Shown: positions 1 to 10,021 of the stretch, piece by piece | Layout of the letters: every line of letters starts with the position of its first letter | How positions within the stretch are numbered: position 1 is the stretch's first letter | Assembly: GCA_011037195.1 (NCBI GenBank) | Contig: JAAEAF010004367.1 | Coordinates: 29,119-93,118, forward strand | DNA from: Triatoma infestans | Taxonomy: Eukaryota > Arthropoda > Insecta > Hemiptera > Reduviidae | DNA: 64,000 nt | Direction: 5' to 3' | Notes under the pieces: generated by a model | The model's database searches: none | What the model was told of the DNA's origin: nothing | Seen by the model: only the letters and a program-made list of their open reading frames with translations | Made by a program: the position numbers and the translations under genes

Positions 1-130
1 AAAAGAGATAGGACATTATGGTAGTGATGAAGGGAGTTTATTGCAAAATGGTTGAGGATGAGGATGTACAATGAATCGTCAAATGAGATTGGACATGCGG
101 GCATGGATTTAGAAGAAGAAGAAGAAGTAT
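1..130 (+). other. Possible non-LTR retrotransposon 3' tail with GAA run
   Basis: The segment ends in a run of GAA triplets (about 108-127), resembling the GAAGGAGAAGAAGA tail of the RTE-like remnant that ends near 2225. No conserved protein motif is readable, so this is only a suggestion based on the tail. Confidence 0.2.
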
Positions 131-304
131 GAAGCTCGTAAGAGCAGCCGATTATGATCGGAATAATCCCAGAAATGATGAATTATATTGGGTATTAAGG
201 GAGAGGAAGTCTTTTTTGGATATATTCCACTTGATATAGAAAAAGAAACTGGTTTCTAAGAACTGGGATCGCGGTAATTATATCGATATATAAAAAAAAA
301 GAAA

Positions 305-914
305 TCTGGTGTGAAACACTCACAAGACTTTATCTTACTCCTACTAGTACAATTATATATTTGTCGAATGTAAATATAGACGTGTTGGGGGAGATAAGTA
401 CTCTACTAGGGTAGAGAAGTAATTATATTATGGCCCACTAGAGCGCTCTAAAAAACACAGAATTAAATACAAATAAAATTCGAAATTAACGCCACAAATT
501 CCAAACAACTACCTATCTAAAATGATTTTTTTTTTGGAAAAATGTTTCAAATTAAGGTAATACATTTTTATTTGTGAAGTTAGCATATCAAGTTTAAAGG
601 AAATCGTTGGAGCCGTTTTTTGAGAAAATTACTGAAAAAAATATTAATTATGATCGCACTTCCGGTTGATGGATTTTGCTCGAAATTTTCATTTCTTATG
701 CGGGTTAGTGCCTGAACGGAAAACCATGTTTGAGCTTCTTCTATTTTTAGATATTCTGTTGACATACACATACAGACTTCATTCGCTAAAAACATTTGTT
801 TTCGTATTCAGGGAACCCAAAATAAGTATTTCCGTTGAAAACTCAATTTCAAAAATCTGACTTCCTAGTAAGAGAAAGTACTTTTATTTTCTCTTACTCC
901 TAGTAAGAGAAAGT
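305..914 (+). repeat. Element S (HINE-like), diverged + copy
   Basis: It begins TCTGGTGTGAAACACTCACA and ends with a CTCTTACTCCTAGTAAGAG hairpin followed by AAAGTAAAA, the two termini of the family. The middle keeps the conserved blocks around 590-680 (GGAGCC…GAGAAAAT, then a CTTCCGGTTGATG block) and 760-850 (CATACAGACTT…TTTCCGTTGAAAACTC). The segment at about 360-490 is not alignable by eye. A second partial hairpin at 862-886 suggests a duplicated 3' end. Confidence 0.65.
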
Positions 915-959
915 AAAAAAGGTGACATCAGAGAATGTTGTAACAACCACATAGAAATA

Positions 960-2225
960 TCCCTGTTTACTGTCCCTAGCAAAATGTATTCCAAGTTCTT
1001 GGAGAAAAGATTAAGAAGAATTCTGTATAGTCAATATGCAAGATGACCAATATGAATTTAGAAACTGCAGATGCATACGGGACCTTATATTTGTTTTACG
1101 CCAAATAAGCGAGAAGGTCCATAGATAAAATCAAGCAAATATGTATGTGCTTCGTAGAGGATATAGAAAAGGATATTTGATCGAGGTATAAATTGTGACA
1201 TAATGGACTCTTTAGCCAGAAAAGGAGCGAACGAAGTTTTAAGAAAAGCTATAGAAAGCTTGTATCAAAGACAAGTAGTCCCAATGTCAAGGCAAAAAAA
1301 AGTAAAACGGTAAAAGGAACCGATCAAGACTTCATCCTAAGTCTGTTGCTGTTTTTAGCCGCTCTAGATTCGTCCTCCGATGATGGCATAGAAAATGCTT
1401 TGCAATAGGTCACAATATGGTGACGCATGTACGTCTTAGCAAACGATATCATCGTACTCGCGAATATGATCTGAATATACTACATAGAAAAAAACAAAAC
1501 AAAAAAAATTAAGAAGATTAGAAACATAATATGATAATCAGCACCGGCAAAAAACCAAGGAAGGAGAAAAAGATGCGGATAACAATAAATTGTAGAGAGA
1601 TTGAGCAGGTCTCGAGTTTCAAATACCTAGCAGTGACGGTTACTGAGAGCGGAAGGTTAAAAGGAGGTAATTAATGCTAGAGTGGCCGCTGCGAGGAGGC
1701 TGTTCTACGCTATCAATAAAAAGTTCCTCAGCCAGAGAGAAGTAGCCAAGGATAAAAAAATGGGGCAGGCAGTGTACCGCTCCACTTTCGTGCCCCTTAC
1801 GGGGGAATCTAATCGTAGTCGCCCTCAGGCCTCAGAGATGAGTTTCTTCGGACGTTTAAGTAACGACAGAGAGACCGGATCAGAAACAACACTACTATCA
1901 GAACCACGTTAAATGCGGAAACCGTTTCGTCATTAATGGAGAAGGCAGCTGATTTGGTTTTCGGCCATATAAGCAGAATGAGAAAGAGAGAGTTTCCTAG
2001 GAAGGATGGAGGCTATGAGTTCATGGCAGGCGACCCAGAGGAAGAAGAAGGATAAGTTGGCTGAATTATGTTAAAAAAGGAACCAGAGGACGAGGAGTAG
2101 GATGGACAGAATCCAAAAAATTGTCGCTAGATAGAGACAGATGGCGGGTGGTCCTTTTGTCAAACCTCTATACCGCAAGATAGATCCTTCTTAGTAGAGG
2201 TCAGCACTAAGAAGGAGAAGAAGAT
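960..2225 (+). pseudogene. Decayed RTE-like non-LTR reverse transcriptase
   Basis: Motifs appear in order but in shifting frames. There is a start of the RT fingers (SKMYSKFLEKRLRRIL, about 980-1025), a match to the region before motif A (YEFRN…RDLIFVLRQI, about 1050-1110), and an eroded FADD region (about 1430-1465). Then come an SSFKYLAVTVTESGRLK block (about 1614-1660) and ARRLFYAINKKFLSQREVAK (1690-1750). The C-terminus at about 1960-2190 has the family's H-RM…RGRG-W-DRDRW pattern. The coding is riddled with stops and frameshifts. The end at about 2225 is GAAGGAGAAGAAGA. The closest parallel in the window is the better-preserved minus-strand element at 48600-50010. This is a dead 5'-truncated copy; the clade name is my judgement from motif style. 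Confidence 0.7.
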
Positions 2226-2344
2226 TAGCATGACTATTAACATTCAGAAAACAAAAAAATATGGAGGTTAGAAGCGCCAGGGGTCAACCACTGATTGTCC
2301 ATATCATTTATGAGGTTTTGGAGCAGGGCGCAAATTTTAGATAT

Positions 2345-2850
2345 TTGTGGGTAAACATTAATGAAGAATGCCGAATCTAATAAAGAGATTACTGAAAGAG
2401 TAGTGTCGGCCGGAAGAATATTCATTGTCTTAAAAAAAAAAAAAAAGGAAATAGACAATAGCACGAAAGGAACTGTATTTTTTTGTTTGCTATTTTTTAT
2501 AATACTTAAATTCCAATACGGTTCCAGTACGGCAGAGAAGCGTAGGCTCCAACATCCAAACATCATAGCCAAATCCAAGCAGCAGAGATGCGCTTCCTTC
2601 GAAGGATAGAGAAAAAGACACAAAGTGATAGAATACGAAATGTAACAATTAGATTTCGGCCTGGACGTCAAATCTGTGGAAAAGATGTTGAGAGAATGCA
2701 GATTGAGTTGGTTCGGGGCTTGTGATAAGGATGGACGCAGGCCGGATAAGCAAAGGTATGCTTTGAGGCGAAAATGTATGGACAAATGAGGCAGAGGAAG
2801 ACCAAGAAAACTTAAATCATATTTAAGAGTAAATTTTAATCTTCCTTTAA
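2345..2850 (+). pseudogene. RTE-like reverse transcriptase C-terminal fragment
   Basis: A frame starting near 2360 reads KNAESNKEITERVVSAGRIF, matching the thumb-region block IDSEITERVGMAGRLFNAVK in the minus-strand element at 48883-49752. After a run of A's (2433-2446) further pieces follow: an IQAAEMR-equivalent near 2560-2600 and a degenerate C-terminus near 2640-2830. The order is right but each piece is in a different frame. A 208-codon open frame on the opposite strand here is a chance shadow of this fragment. Confidence 0.6.
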
Positions 2851-2890
2851 ATAATAATAACAATAATAATAATACTATGGTGAATGTAAA

Positions 2891-2921
<31 letters not shown>

Positions 2922-3389
2922 TAAAATAGAGGAAAACTATAAAGTTTGCAAAGATAAGAAGAATTACTAAGTTTGCAGTTGTAAAAAGGAAAACTTATTA
3001 AAAACTCTACTTTAATCTAAACAAAAAAAAAAAAAAATATCTTCAGAAACAAAAGAGGGATATAATTGTGAAGGAGATACAAAGTGTGGCTTTCATTAAT
3101 TAAAATTAACACAGAGATGTTTCACAACATGCAGCACTATAATAAGAAGTAGATATTTGGACTAACGCAATCTTCTGTAAGACAGTCTATAACTTGCATA
3201 GCAAGGGGAATATTATAAAAAAAAAAAAAAAAAATTTAAATAATTTGTCTTATTTACAGAAGAGAAAATAATAGGACTATATATTTGAGTTAGTAAAGGA
3301 TATTTTAAACGAAATTGATACGAGTAAATTGCGAAAAATCATATTTATATATAAATATATATAATAAAAGTAATAAAAATTATAATAAA
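2851..3389. other. AT-rich spacer with AAT/ATA microsatellite
   Basis: AAT/ATA triplet runs at about 2848-2925 and A-runs near 3024 and 3220 dominate. I see no coding motif or element end. Confidence 0.6.
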
Positions 3390-3720
3390 AGTAAAATGGT
3401 ACATCTGATTGAAAAAATTTTTTTGACAGATAACTTACTGTCAGATCCCATTGTTATACCTAAAAGGAATATCAAGTTTCAACTTTCTACGATTTTTCGT
3501 TTTTGAGGTATGCTGTTCACATATATACACGTTCCTTGCGGATAGCAAGGAACTAATATGATGTGGGATATTATGCCATCACAATGGATTTTTCTCGGAA
3601 ACCTTCGGGTTTGATGCGCGATTGTAGTACCTAAATGGAATACCATATTTGAGCTTGCTGTGATTTTTGGTTTTTGGCATATTTTATATATATATTACAC
3701 ACACACACACACATAATACT
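3390..3720 (+). repeat. Element S fragment, central part, + orientation
   Basis: It carries the family's block TTTTGACAGATAAC…GTCAGATCCCA…ATATCAAGTTTC…TTTTTCG…GAGGTATGCTGTTCACATA and a duplicated, more diverged version at about 3610-3690. The CA microsatellite (about 3695-3713) follows as in full copies. Termini are missing. Confidence 0.6.
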
Positions 3721-3744
3721 CAATATTATTAGTATTACTCAATA

Positions 3745-3900
3745 TTAAAGACGGTGTTGTCCCCCAGCATCGTGATAAAAAATGGGAAGCTACAGTTACT
3801 AGCGCCCTAGGAAGCGAAGCTCGGAAATAAATGGTGTGGGACTGCGGTGTGCTTTACCGCACGCCCCCTCCTATAAATTGACGCCGTCTATATATATATA
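3745..3900 (+). repeat. SINE2 fragment (body)
   Basis: It shares the blocks GGTGTTG…CCCAGCATCGTG, GGGAAGCTACAGTTA, TAGCGCCCTAGG and GGTGTGCTT-ACCGCACGC with the more complete SINE2 copy at 4445-4690. The tRNA-like head is absent, so this is a 5'-truncated copy. Confidence 0.6.
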
Positions 3901-4039
3901 TACAGTCGCAGCCCATTCGCTAAAAACATTGGATTTTAAACGAAAACTTCTGACGTCTGATCAGAAGGTGATACTTAAATATTACAGTATCAAAATAAAT
4001 AATTGGAACATATTTTTTGGGATGGAGTGAGAATGCCTT

Positions 4040-4170
4040 TTTTTGCTTTTTTAATTTAAGGCGCGTCAACATCTATGGGTTACTGGCGCCCGGAGCCTTT
4101 ACAGTGCACTGCCGACCTCCGGGAACAGTGTTCTTTCGTTACAGACAACACTGTCCATCATCGGATGGAT
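4040..4170 (-). repeat. SINE1 fragment, 3' half
   Basis: In reverse orientation it shows the SINE1 body: AATTTAAGGCGCGTCAACATC, the GGCGCCCGGAGCC block, the GTGCACTGCC block and ACAGACAACACTGTCCATC. The tRNA-derived head is missing; the match stops at about 4168. Confidence 0.65.
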
Positions 4171-4444
4171 AGATTAATGGGGCGCTCCAATCGCTGCTTT
4201 TCAGCTTGATGTACTTGGAAGTAAGGACTAGTGCTGCTCACTCCTGCTGGAAAATTATTCTCTTCCGATACTCTAAACTCAAGTAAAGCAAAGCAAAAAT
4301 CAACAAAAATGTATACCAGTTGAATTGGATCAACCTGCCAGTTGCCACGAATTCATAATGAATAACCTCTTACTTCATAACCTATACTTCAACGTCTCTT
4401 TTTCCCCGAAATTGGCCCAGGTTATTGTGGGATTTGTCCATATG

Positions 4445-4690
4445 CGTTAGTTTAATGGCTAGCGCACACACCTTTCATGCGAGAAATTAGGGTTCGATTC
4501 CCGTGAGAGTAAAGTCGGTGTTGACCCAGCAGCATCGTGGTAACAAGTGGGAAGCTACAGTTAGTAGCGCCCTAGGTAGTGAAGCTCGGAAATAAACTGT
4601 GTGGGAACTGTGGTGTGCTTACCGCACGCTCCACCCCACCCTATTCAAATCGCCGTCTAGCAAGCCTTGGCCCTTCATGGGTTGTTGCGC
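4445..4690 (+). repeat. SINE2, tRNA-headed copy
   Basis: An A-box-like stretch (TAATGGCTAGCGCACAC, about 4453-4470) and a B-box (GGTTCGATTCC, about 4491-4501) have pol III promoter spacing, followed by the body shared with 3745-3900. The 3' end and a target duplication are not clear, so the end coordinate is approximate. Confidence 0.6.
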
Positions 4691-4794
4691 CATAGGGTTT
4701 TATTGTGGATTTTACGTTACAGTAGATCCACATTACATCACAGCTGACAATTCTTAAAGAAAAAATGAATTGTCGATGAAATCTTCAAGGTGTT

Positions 4795-5444
4795 TCGCGG
4801 CTAGTTGAATACGATTCTGAGCTTAGCTCGGTTGTTGCCTTGCGCTGTACTTGGCTATAGTTTCTTTGAATGCTAGTTTCATATAAAGATCCTCACCAAA
4901 TCTATATACACATCCAATTAAAGTACTAAAAATCATTGTAGGATTCTTTACAGTCTACACAGTACAAATATTCTACAAACTTGGCATTTTTACTAAATGT
5001 TTACTTATCTTCAATTTTATATCGATAGGAGAATTTAAATTTAATAAAATGACTTTTTTAACGAAAGCACATTATGCCACTCACCATCTAAACTTGTTTG
5101 AATTAACTTTCTCGGATAAAAGTTACAGATCTCTCTCTCTCTGTATTCGTAGTTTGTGTACAAAATTTACATTTGTTTACATACGTCTATTTAGGCTAGC
5201 CATAAAAAAAAGAAGAAAAAAAGTACGGATTATAACTAAATGGAATTAGCGGCAAGAACTTCTATTAAGTATAAACAAAGCATATAGCGGCATTTTAAAT
5301 TTAGAACTAACTGATATATGTTCTCATTCAATTATTCCAGAATAATGTTTCAGTTAATGGTGATACATCTACATCTGTGCAGTTAACTATATTGAGATTT
5401 TGCTGCACGGTTCTTGTCTTCTTCTGCGCTTTTTCTTTATGTAA
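4795..5444. other. No recognisable feature
   Basis: AT-rich sequence with short open frames only. I see no motif, repeat end or family match before the mariner boundary. Confidence 0.5.
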
Positions 5445-5446
5445 TA

Positions 5447-6585
5447 CGAGGCATGTCCAGTAAGCGGCGTCATCTGTTATCTCGTTTGGAAGGGAAAAAC
5501 TCCGGTTGAGGTTTATAATGAGGTAAAACAACTGCATATGGTGATAAAGCTATGAATCATACGAGTTATTCAAGCGGTGTCGCGAGTTTAAAAACGGTTG
5601 TACGTCTGTGCATGATGATCAGAGGAGCGGAAGACCTTCAATTGTGACTGACGAAATTGTGGGAAAAATCGAAAATCCGCTCCGTGACGATCGCAGATTG
5701 ACTGTGGATGAACTTTCTGCGATGTTTCCGCTAATCTCCAGATCTCTACTACACGAAACCATCACAGAAACCCTCGGATATCGGAAACTGTCCGCGAGGT
5801 GGGTCCCAAACAGCCTATCAGACCAACACAAGTTGAATCGAGTGAGGCAGGGCAAGAGTTTTTGAGACGCTACAAACTCCATGGAGATAAATTTCTCCGC
5901 TCCATCATTACTGGAGATGAAACTTGGGTTGCACACTACACACCTGAAACCAAAAGGCAGTCTCAACAGTGGCGTCACACCTCTTCACCCTCCGCCAAAA
6001 AGTTCAAAACCACAATTTCAGCCAAGAAAATCATGGCATCCGTGTTTTGAGACTGGCAAGGCATAATTTTAATTGAATATATGCCTCAAGGGGAGACCAT
6101 CAACTCTGCAAGATACTGTGAGACCCTAAAAAAATTGCGGAGGGCGTTCAGAACAAAAGGAGAGGCATGCTGACAAAGGGAGTCTGCCTGCTGCACGACA
6201 ATGGCAGACCACACACGGCCAACGCCACGAAGGAACTGCTTGCCTCGTTTAAATGGGATGTCCTGAACCATCCCGCGCATTCCCCTGACCTAGCACCTTC
6301 AGATTACTATCTCTTTACCTCCCTGAAGCTGCACATGGGTGGAAAAAGGTTTTCAACCGACGAGGAGGCGGAGAAGTGGACGAAGGGGTGTTGGCGGGAA
6401 ACTACTTCGAGGAAGGCATCAAAAAATTAATACCCTGGTTCACCACCTGCATTGAGAGGAATGGTGACTATGTCGAAAAATAGCTTACATATGTACTAAT
6501 GTAACCAGGTAATTTTTTTGTTCAAATAAAAATTTTTGTAACCTACAAAAATTCAGTACACTTACTTACTACTGGACATGCTTCG
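5447..6585 (+). mobile_element. Mariner (Tc1/mariner superfamily) element with TIRs
   Basis: The left end reads CGAGGCATGTCCAGTAAG. The right end, read inverted, is CGAAGCATGTCCAGTAGTAAG, giving imperfect terminal inverted repeats. Both ends are flanked by TA (5445-5446 and 6586-6587), the standard mariner target duplication. Length is about 1.14 kb, slightly short of an intact mariner (about 1.3 kb). The transposase inside is broken, so the copy is inactive. It is one of the few elements here with both ends intact. Confidence 0.9.
5590..6430 (+). pseudogene. Mariner transposase, D,D34D type, broken
   Basis: Mariner transposases cut and paste the element through its TIRs. The N-terminal HTH linker is visible as HDDQRSGRPSIVTDEIV (from 5608). 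The catalytic core follows in another frame: ITGDETWVAHYTPETKRQS (about 5905-5960, first Asp), HDNGRPHTANATKEL (about 6197-6240, second Asp) and HSPDLAPSDYYLF (about 6280-6315). The last Asp lies 34 residues after the second, the mariner spacing. Breaks: a frameshift near 5850 where two frames overlap, a TGA at about 6048 where the family has Trp (SVF-stop-DWQG), and a further shift near 6120-6170. Flanking TIRs confirm identity. Not functional. Confidence 0.88.
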
Positions 6586-6599
6586 TAGTAACGAATTCT

Positions 6600-7130
6600 T
6601 TAGAACTGCCGTGTACTTATTATATTTTTGTAAAGACCTGTCACTTTTGTTTAATTTTTTTTTTTTTCCCCGAATAATAGAATTTTGGGGACTTCTGAGA
6701 GTGATTGAAAATCACATTTGCTTCATTTGTCACATATTTAGACTTTCTCCCAAAGTGATATATTAATATTTTTATCGTCCATATATTATAATAATAAAAA
6801 TAATTAAATGTGTTGCCAGAATTACGTTTGAAGAAGATCGTATCAAATTTTTGAAATTTAATTTTCAACAGAAAAAAGAAAACAAGTTTTGAGTCCCCTG
6901 AGAACGAGAAAAAAAAAGGTTTTCAATGATTGGTCTGTGTGTGTGTTAAAATATCTCAACTTTTTTCAGTTATTTAACGATTTTCTTGAAAATGGTGGTA
7001 ACGATTTTTTTTTTTTTTTTTTTTTTGACTTTGTATACTTTCTAAACACATAAATAACATCACTTTTATTTGAAACAGTTATCCAGGAATATTAATTTTT
7101 GGGGGGATTCTGAGGGAATTGAAGCGTAAT
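6600..7130 (-). repeat. Element S, strongly diverged, - orientation
   Basis: Recognisable family blocks include TTTTGAGTCCCCTGAGAACG (about 6884-6903), GGTTTTCAATGATTGGTCTGTGTGTG (about 6919), GATTTTCTTGAAAATGG, and TTTTATTTGAAACAGTTATCC with a G-run after it (about 7065-7115). Termini are not recognisable. Confidence 0.5.
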
Positions 7131-7179
7131 GCTTTACATCAGAGATATTTTCCATGATAGCCTGCTTCTTTTTTGTGGT

Positions 7180-7217
7180 CATCGACTGGTTTCGGGCGTT
7201 CGCCCATTATTAGGATG
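7180..7217 (-). ncRNA. Hammerhead-ribozyme-like core, degenerate
   Basis: On the minus strand: CATC, then CTAATAA where the core should be CTGATGA, a GGGC-GAAC-GCCC hairpin, GAAAC, a short loop, GTC and GATG pairing back to CATC. Two core positions are mutated, so self-cleavage is unlikely. Confidence 0.5.
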
Positions 7218-8441
7218 CTTTTTGTCAAACAGTGTGATAACATAGATTTGCACAGAACAAATTTCATTGATACACTGGTTTTAACAAGTATTTTTGTTAG
7301 GAACTAACCAGGTTAATGTGATGTAATGGTGTGATATGTATTTTATGTTTGTAGTAGCACGAGCGGTGTAGTATAAGGGCTTGTAAGTATGTTTGAGATC
7401 GAAGTAATAAGAATAATTAAGAAATCTCACTGCCTTTAAAATAGCTATATTCTCTAAGAGAAATTAAGTTACTTTAGATTATCCAATAATAAGCTTATAA
7501 ATTAACTGGAATAAACTCTTATGTTATAACTCAAAACTAATGCGTCCTCCTTGATTTCTAGAACAAGTCTCTTAATAAATGATCTAGAATAAGGGCAATG
7601 TTTAAGAGAGCGATTCCTGAAGCGTTCTGTTCTGGTTTTGGAAGCAGAATGCAGACTGTTGTTGTTTGAAGGTAGAGTACAGACTGTCTGAAGGAATGCT
7701 CTCTTAATAAAGCAGTTGGCCAAGTGGCATTGTATTAAATTTTGTGCCTTTGTTTCCCTACTAGTAATGACCCCAATTTACAGTACCTGTCTCTAAAATA
7801 CACTCTTTTTGAAGGTAAATTCACAGTTTAATATATTAACAAAATTAGATTTTTGATTCTATAAAATATTCGAAACTATTTTTAAAAACTATTATTTTTC
7901 TATTTCGTTCTATGTGATGGATGCAAGAAACATAGAAATATATTGATTTATAAAAAAAAAAATCAAAATGAACAGAAAATGCAAGCTTGCTCGCAAAAAG
8001 GGTACACACAGGTATAAGAGAACAGTTATGGAAGAGTTGATTAACCTTTATGGCATTGTACTACCCCCTTCTCCTCACAGGGGAGGAACTGACGGACAAA
8101 AGAGAAGATTCTTTTCAAGACAGACTTGTTCTAGAAATCAAGGAGGGCGCATTAGTTTTGAGTTATAACATAAGAGTTTATTCCAGTTAATTTATAAGCT
8201 TATTATTGTGATAATCTAAAGTAACTTAATTTCTCTTAGAGAATATAGCTATTTTAAAGGCAGTGAGATTTCTTAATTATTCTTATTACTTCTATCTCAA
8301 ACATACTTACAAGCCCTTTTACTACACCGCTCGTGCTACTACAAACATAAAATACACATCACACAATTACATTACATTAAGAGAGGGGGTTCGTTGATAC
8401 ATGAATGGGAAAAGCAAAGCTATGTTACTGTTTGACAAACG

Positions 8442-8482
8442 TATCCTGATGATGGGCAAACGCCCGAAACAACTGGTCGATG
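8442..8482 (+). ncRNA. Hammerhead-ribozyme-like core, intact conserved residues
   Basis: It reads TATC, CTGATGA, T, stem GGGC with loop AAAC and GCCC, GAAAC, loop AACTG, GTC, GATG. All invariant hammerhead core positions (CUGAUGA, GAAA, cleavage triplet GUC) are present. Stem I would be TATC/GATG with a wobble pair, and stem III the two-base A-U/C-G minimum known from retroelement hammerheads. The extra T between the core and stem II departs from the textbook form. Self-cleavage is not shown. Confidence 0.6.
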
Positions 8483-8624
8483 ACCACAAAAAGAACCAGG
8501 CTATCACGGAAAATATCTCTGATGCTTTCCAGCTCTGCGGAACCAACCACAACAGTTATGCTTTTTCTCTAAAGTACCACTTCAAAATAGGGTATTGTTT
8601 TAAACTCCCCTTATTAATGTGCAT

Positions 8625-8838
8625 TATTATTATTATTATTTGCCTGTGGGGAGGGATAAAATCCTACGCTATCCAAAACCCCGCTGGGGCCATATAGCTA
8701 CCCCTAGAAATAAAACAACAACAAACCGGGTCTAGAACAAATACCAGACCCGGGTCTAATCTATCAAAGATTCACCGCAGTCCAAACAAATCGGACAATA
8801 ACTTTAAGGGGTAAGAACCTAAGCTTCTACAGACATGC
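8625..8838 (-). repeat. LINE-F 3' end fragment
   Basis: An ATT run then CTGTGGGGAGGG…TACGCTATCCAAA…CCATATAGCTACC is the reverse of the LINE-F 3' end seen at 20640-20735. It continues into the end of the coding region (CCGGGTCT…TTCACCGCAGTCC) and stops abruptly at the LTR piece starting at 8839. Confidence 0.7.
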
Positions 8839-9073
8839 AGGCTAGAGTGGGGAGAACCTGTATATAAGCCAGTGAGAGATCTAGACATCTATCTATCAGA
8901 TTCAACCATATACATCGCATCATGTCATATCTCTACTCCCACCTTTTATTCTATAAAATCATTACAAGTCCAGTGCAGTTTGTGTAAACTTATAGCTATA
9001 TTATAACAGTGTCTTCATATCTCGTCTAATTAATTAATCCCAATTTCTCTCCTCATCAATTCCATTATATTGA
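8839..9073 (+). mobile_element. LTR family A, 5'-truncated
   Basis: It matches the solo LTR at 58528-58825 from GCAGGCTAGAGTGGGGAG onward, including a TATA box (GTATATAAGCC, about 8859) and the end CCATTATA. The first about 85 bp are missing, so no target duplication can be tested. Confidence 0.7.
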
Positions 9074-9124
9074 GCTAGCTGCATCTTTACGTATTTGAGA
9101 TACATTCACACACCGGGTATTCTT

Positions 9125-9735
9125 ATTTATCTGTGTGGATGGACCAAACCCTACGCTATCCAAAGCCTCACTGGGCCCATATCGCTACCTCAAGAAAAAC
9201 ACCAACAAACCGGGTCTAGAACAAATACTTCAGACCCAGGTTTAATCCATCAAAGATTCACCACAGTCCAAACAAATCGGAAAATAACTATAAGGGGAAA
9301 TAACCTAAGCTTCTACAGACATCCTGTTCCGACCAAAGATCTTGAACCTAATTTCCTCACAACCCAAGCGATCTGTCATAAGATGGATGGATGGGTGTTT
9401 CCTCCTCTGTTTTACAGACTCTACAAAATGGATCCGGCATAAAGCCCCATTACGTAGAGATGTCTCCTTAAACCACAATGTCCAGTAAGGGAACCAACCA
9501 AATGCCTAAGAGAGTTCCGTGAAAGACACAGCAACTTCTCGCTAATAGCCGTTTCTGGAACCGCCCCCCCCCCCCACCGAAATGAGCATCTTAGAATGCC
9601 GACAACCAACTGTGCTCATCCATAAGGATGAATGCTGTGATGTTGTCCATGACTGGAAGCCAGAAGACACACCAACAGCAGGACCAATGAAAGTGAGAGA
9701 ATTAGAAAGGAATACATTTAAAATCATTGATAGAA
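9125..9735 (-). pseudogene. LINE-F non-LTR retrotransposon C-terminus
   Basis: The reverse strand repeats the plus-strand LINE-F coding at 19140-19519 and 20319-20700 in shifting frames: an FIGPAVGVSS block (about 9640-9700), a LVGSLTGHCGLRRHLYVMG block (about 9437-9510), then HLMTD and the FGRNRM block. It also shows the uninterrupted form of the site where an LTR element sits at 19524 (GTTGCTGTGTCTTTCACGG, minus strand, near 9530). A C-run at 9563-9576 marks slippage. Inactive and 5'-truncated. Confidence 0.75.
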
Positions 9736-9739
9736 TTTC

Positions 9740-9965
9740 AAATTTTAATGAAATTTGGTTAACCAAAAGGACTAGTTTATAGAATTTTCTCAAAAATCGC
9801 TACACAAAATTTTCTTTTGAAATGATTACTATTCAATAAAAAAAAGTTATCACTTTTATTTGAAACGATTTTCCGAAAAGCAAATTATTTTCTGAATTTT
9901 GGGGGGGGGGGGGGTTGTCAGTTTCATTTAAATTAAAAATTGCATTATATTTTTTTGTTTTTTGA
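9740..9965 (-). repeat. Element S fragments
   Basis: TTTTATTTGAAACGATTTTCCG (about 9856) with a long G-run (9901-9914) and TTCATTTAAATT match the central subunit of element S. There are no termini. Confidence 0.4.
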
Positions 9966-10021
9966 TGGAAGACACTACACACAAGTCCGCTCAGTTATAC
10001 AAATATAACCTTCAATCCTTT

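Larger units (their letters stand above)
7135..8560. mobile_element. Inverted-repeat unit with hammerhead-like ends (Penelope-like?)
   Basis: About 420 bp at 7140-7560 reappear inverted at about 8110-8560. Matching landmarks include GTAGTAGCACGAGCGGTGTAG (7352) against CTACACCGCTCGTGCTACTAC (8321), and AACTCTTATGTTATAACTC against its complement. Each outer end carries a hammerhead-like core facing outward. The central about 550 bp holds material related to 42075-42531 and 47460-47660 but no reverse transcriptase. Penelope-like elements are known to carry hammerhead ribozymes in terminal repeats that may be inverted. Placing this unit there is inference. Confidence 0.6.

Noticed and set aside
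2237..2863. 208-codon open frame on the minus strand
   Set aside because: It lies antisense to a decayed RTE-like fragment, is rich in Ser/Leu/Phe and contains runs from an A-tract. No motif; a shadow.
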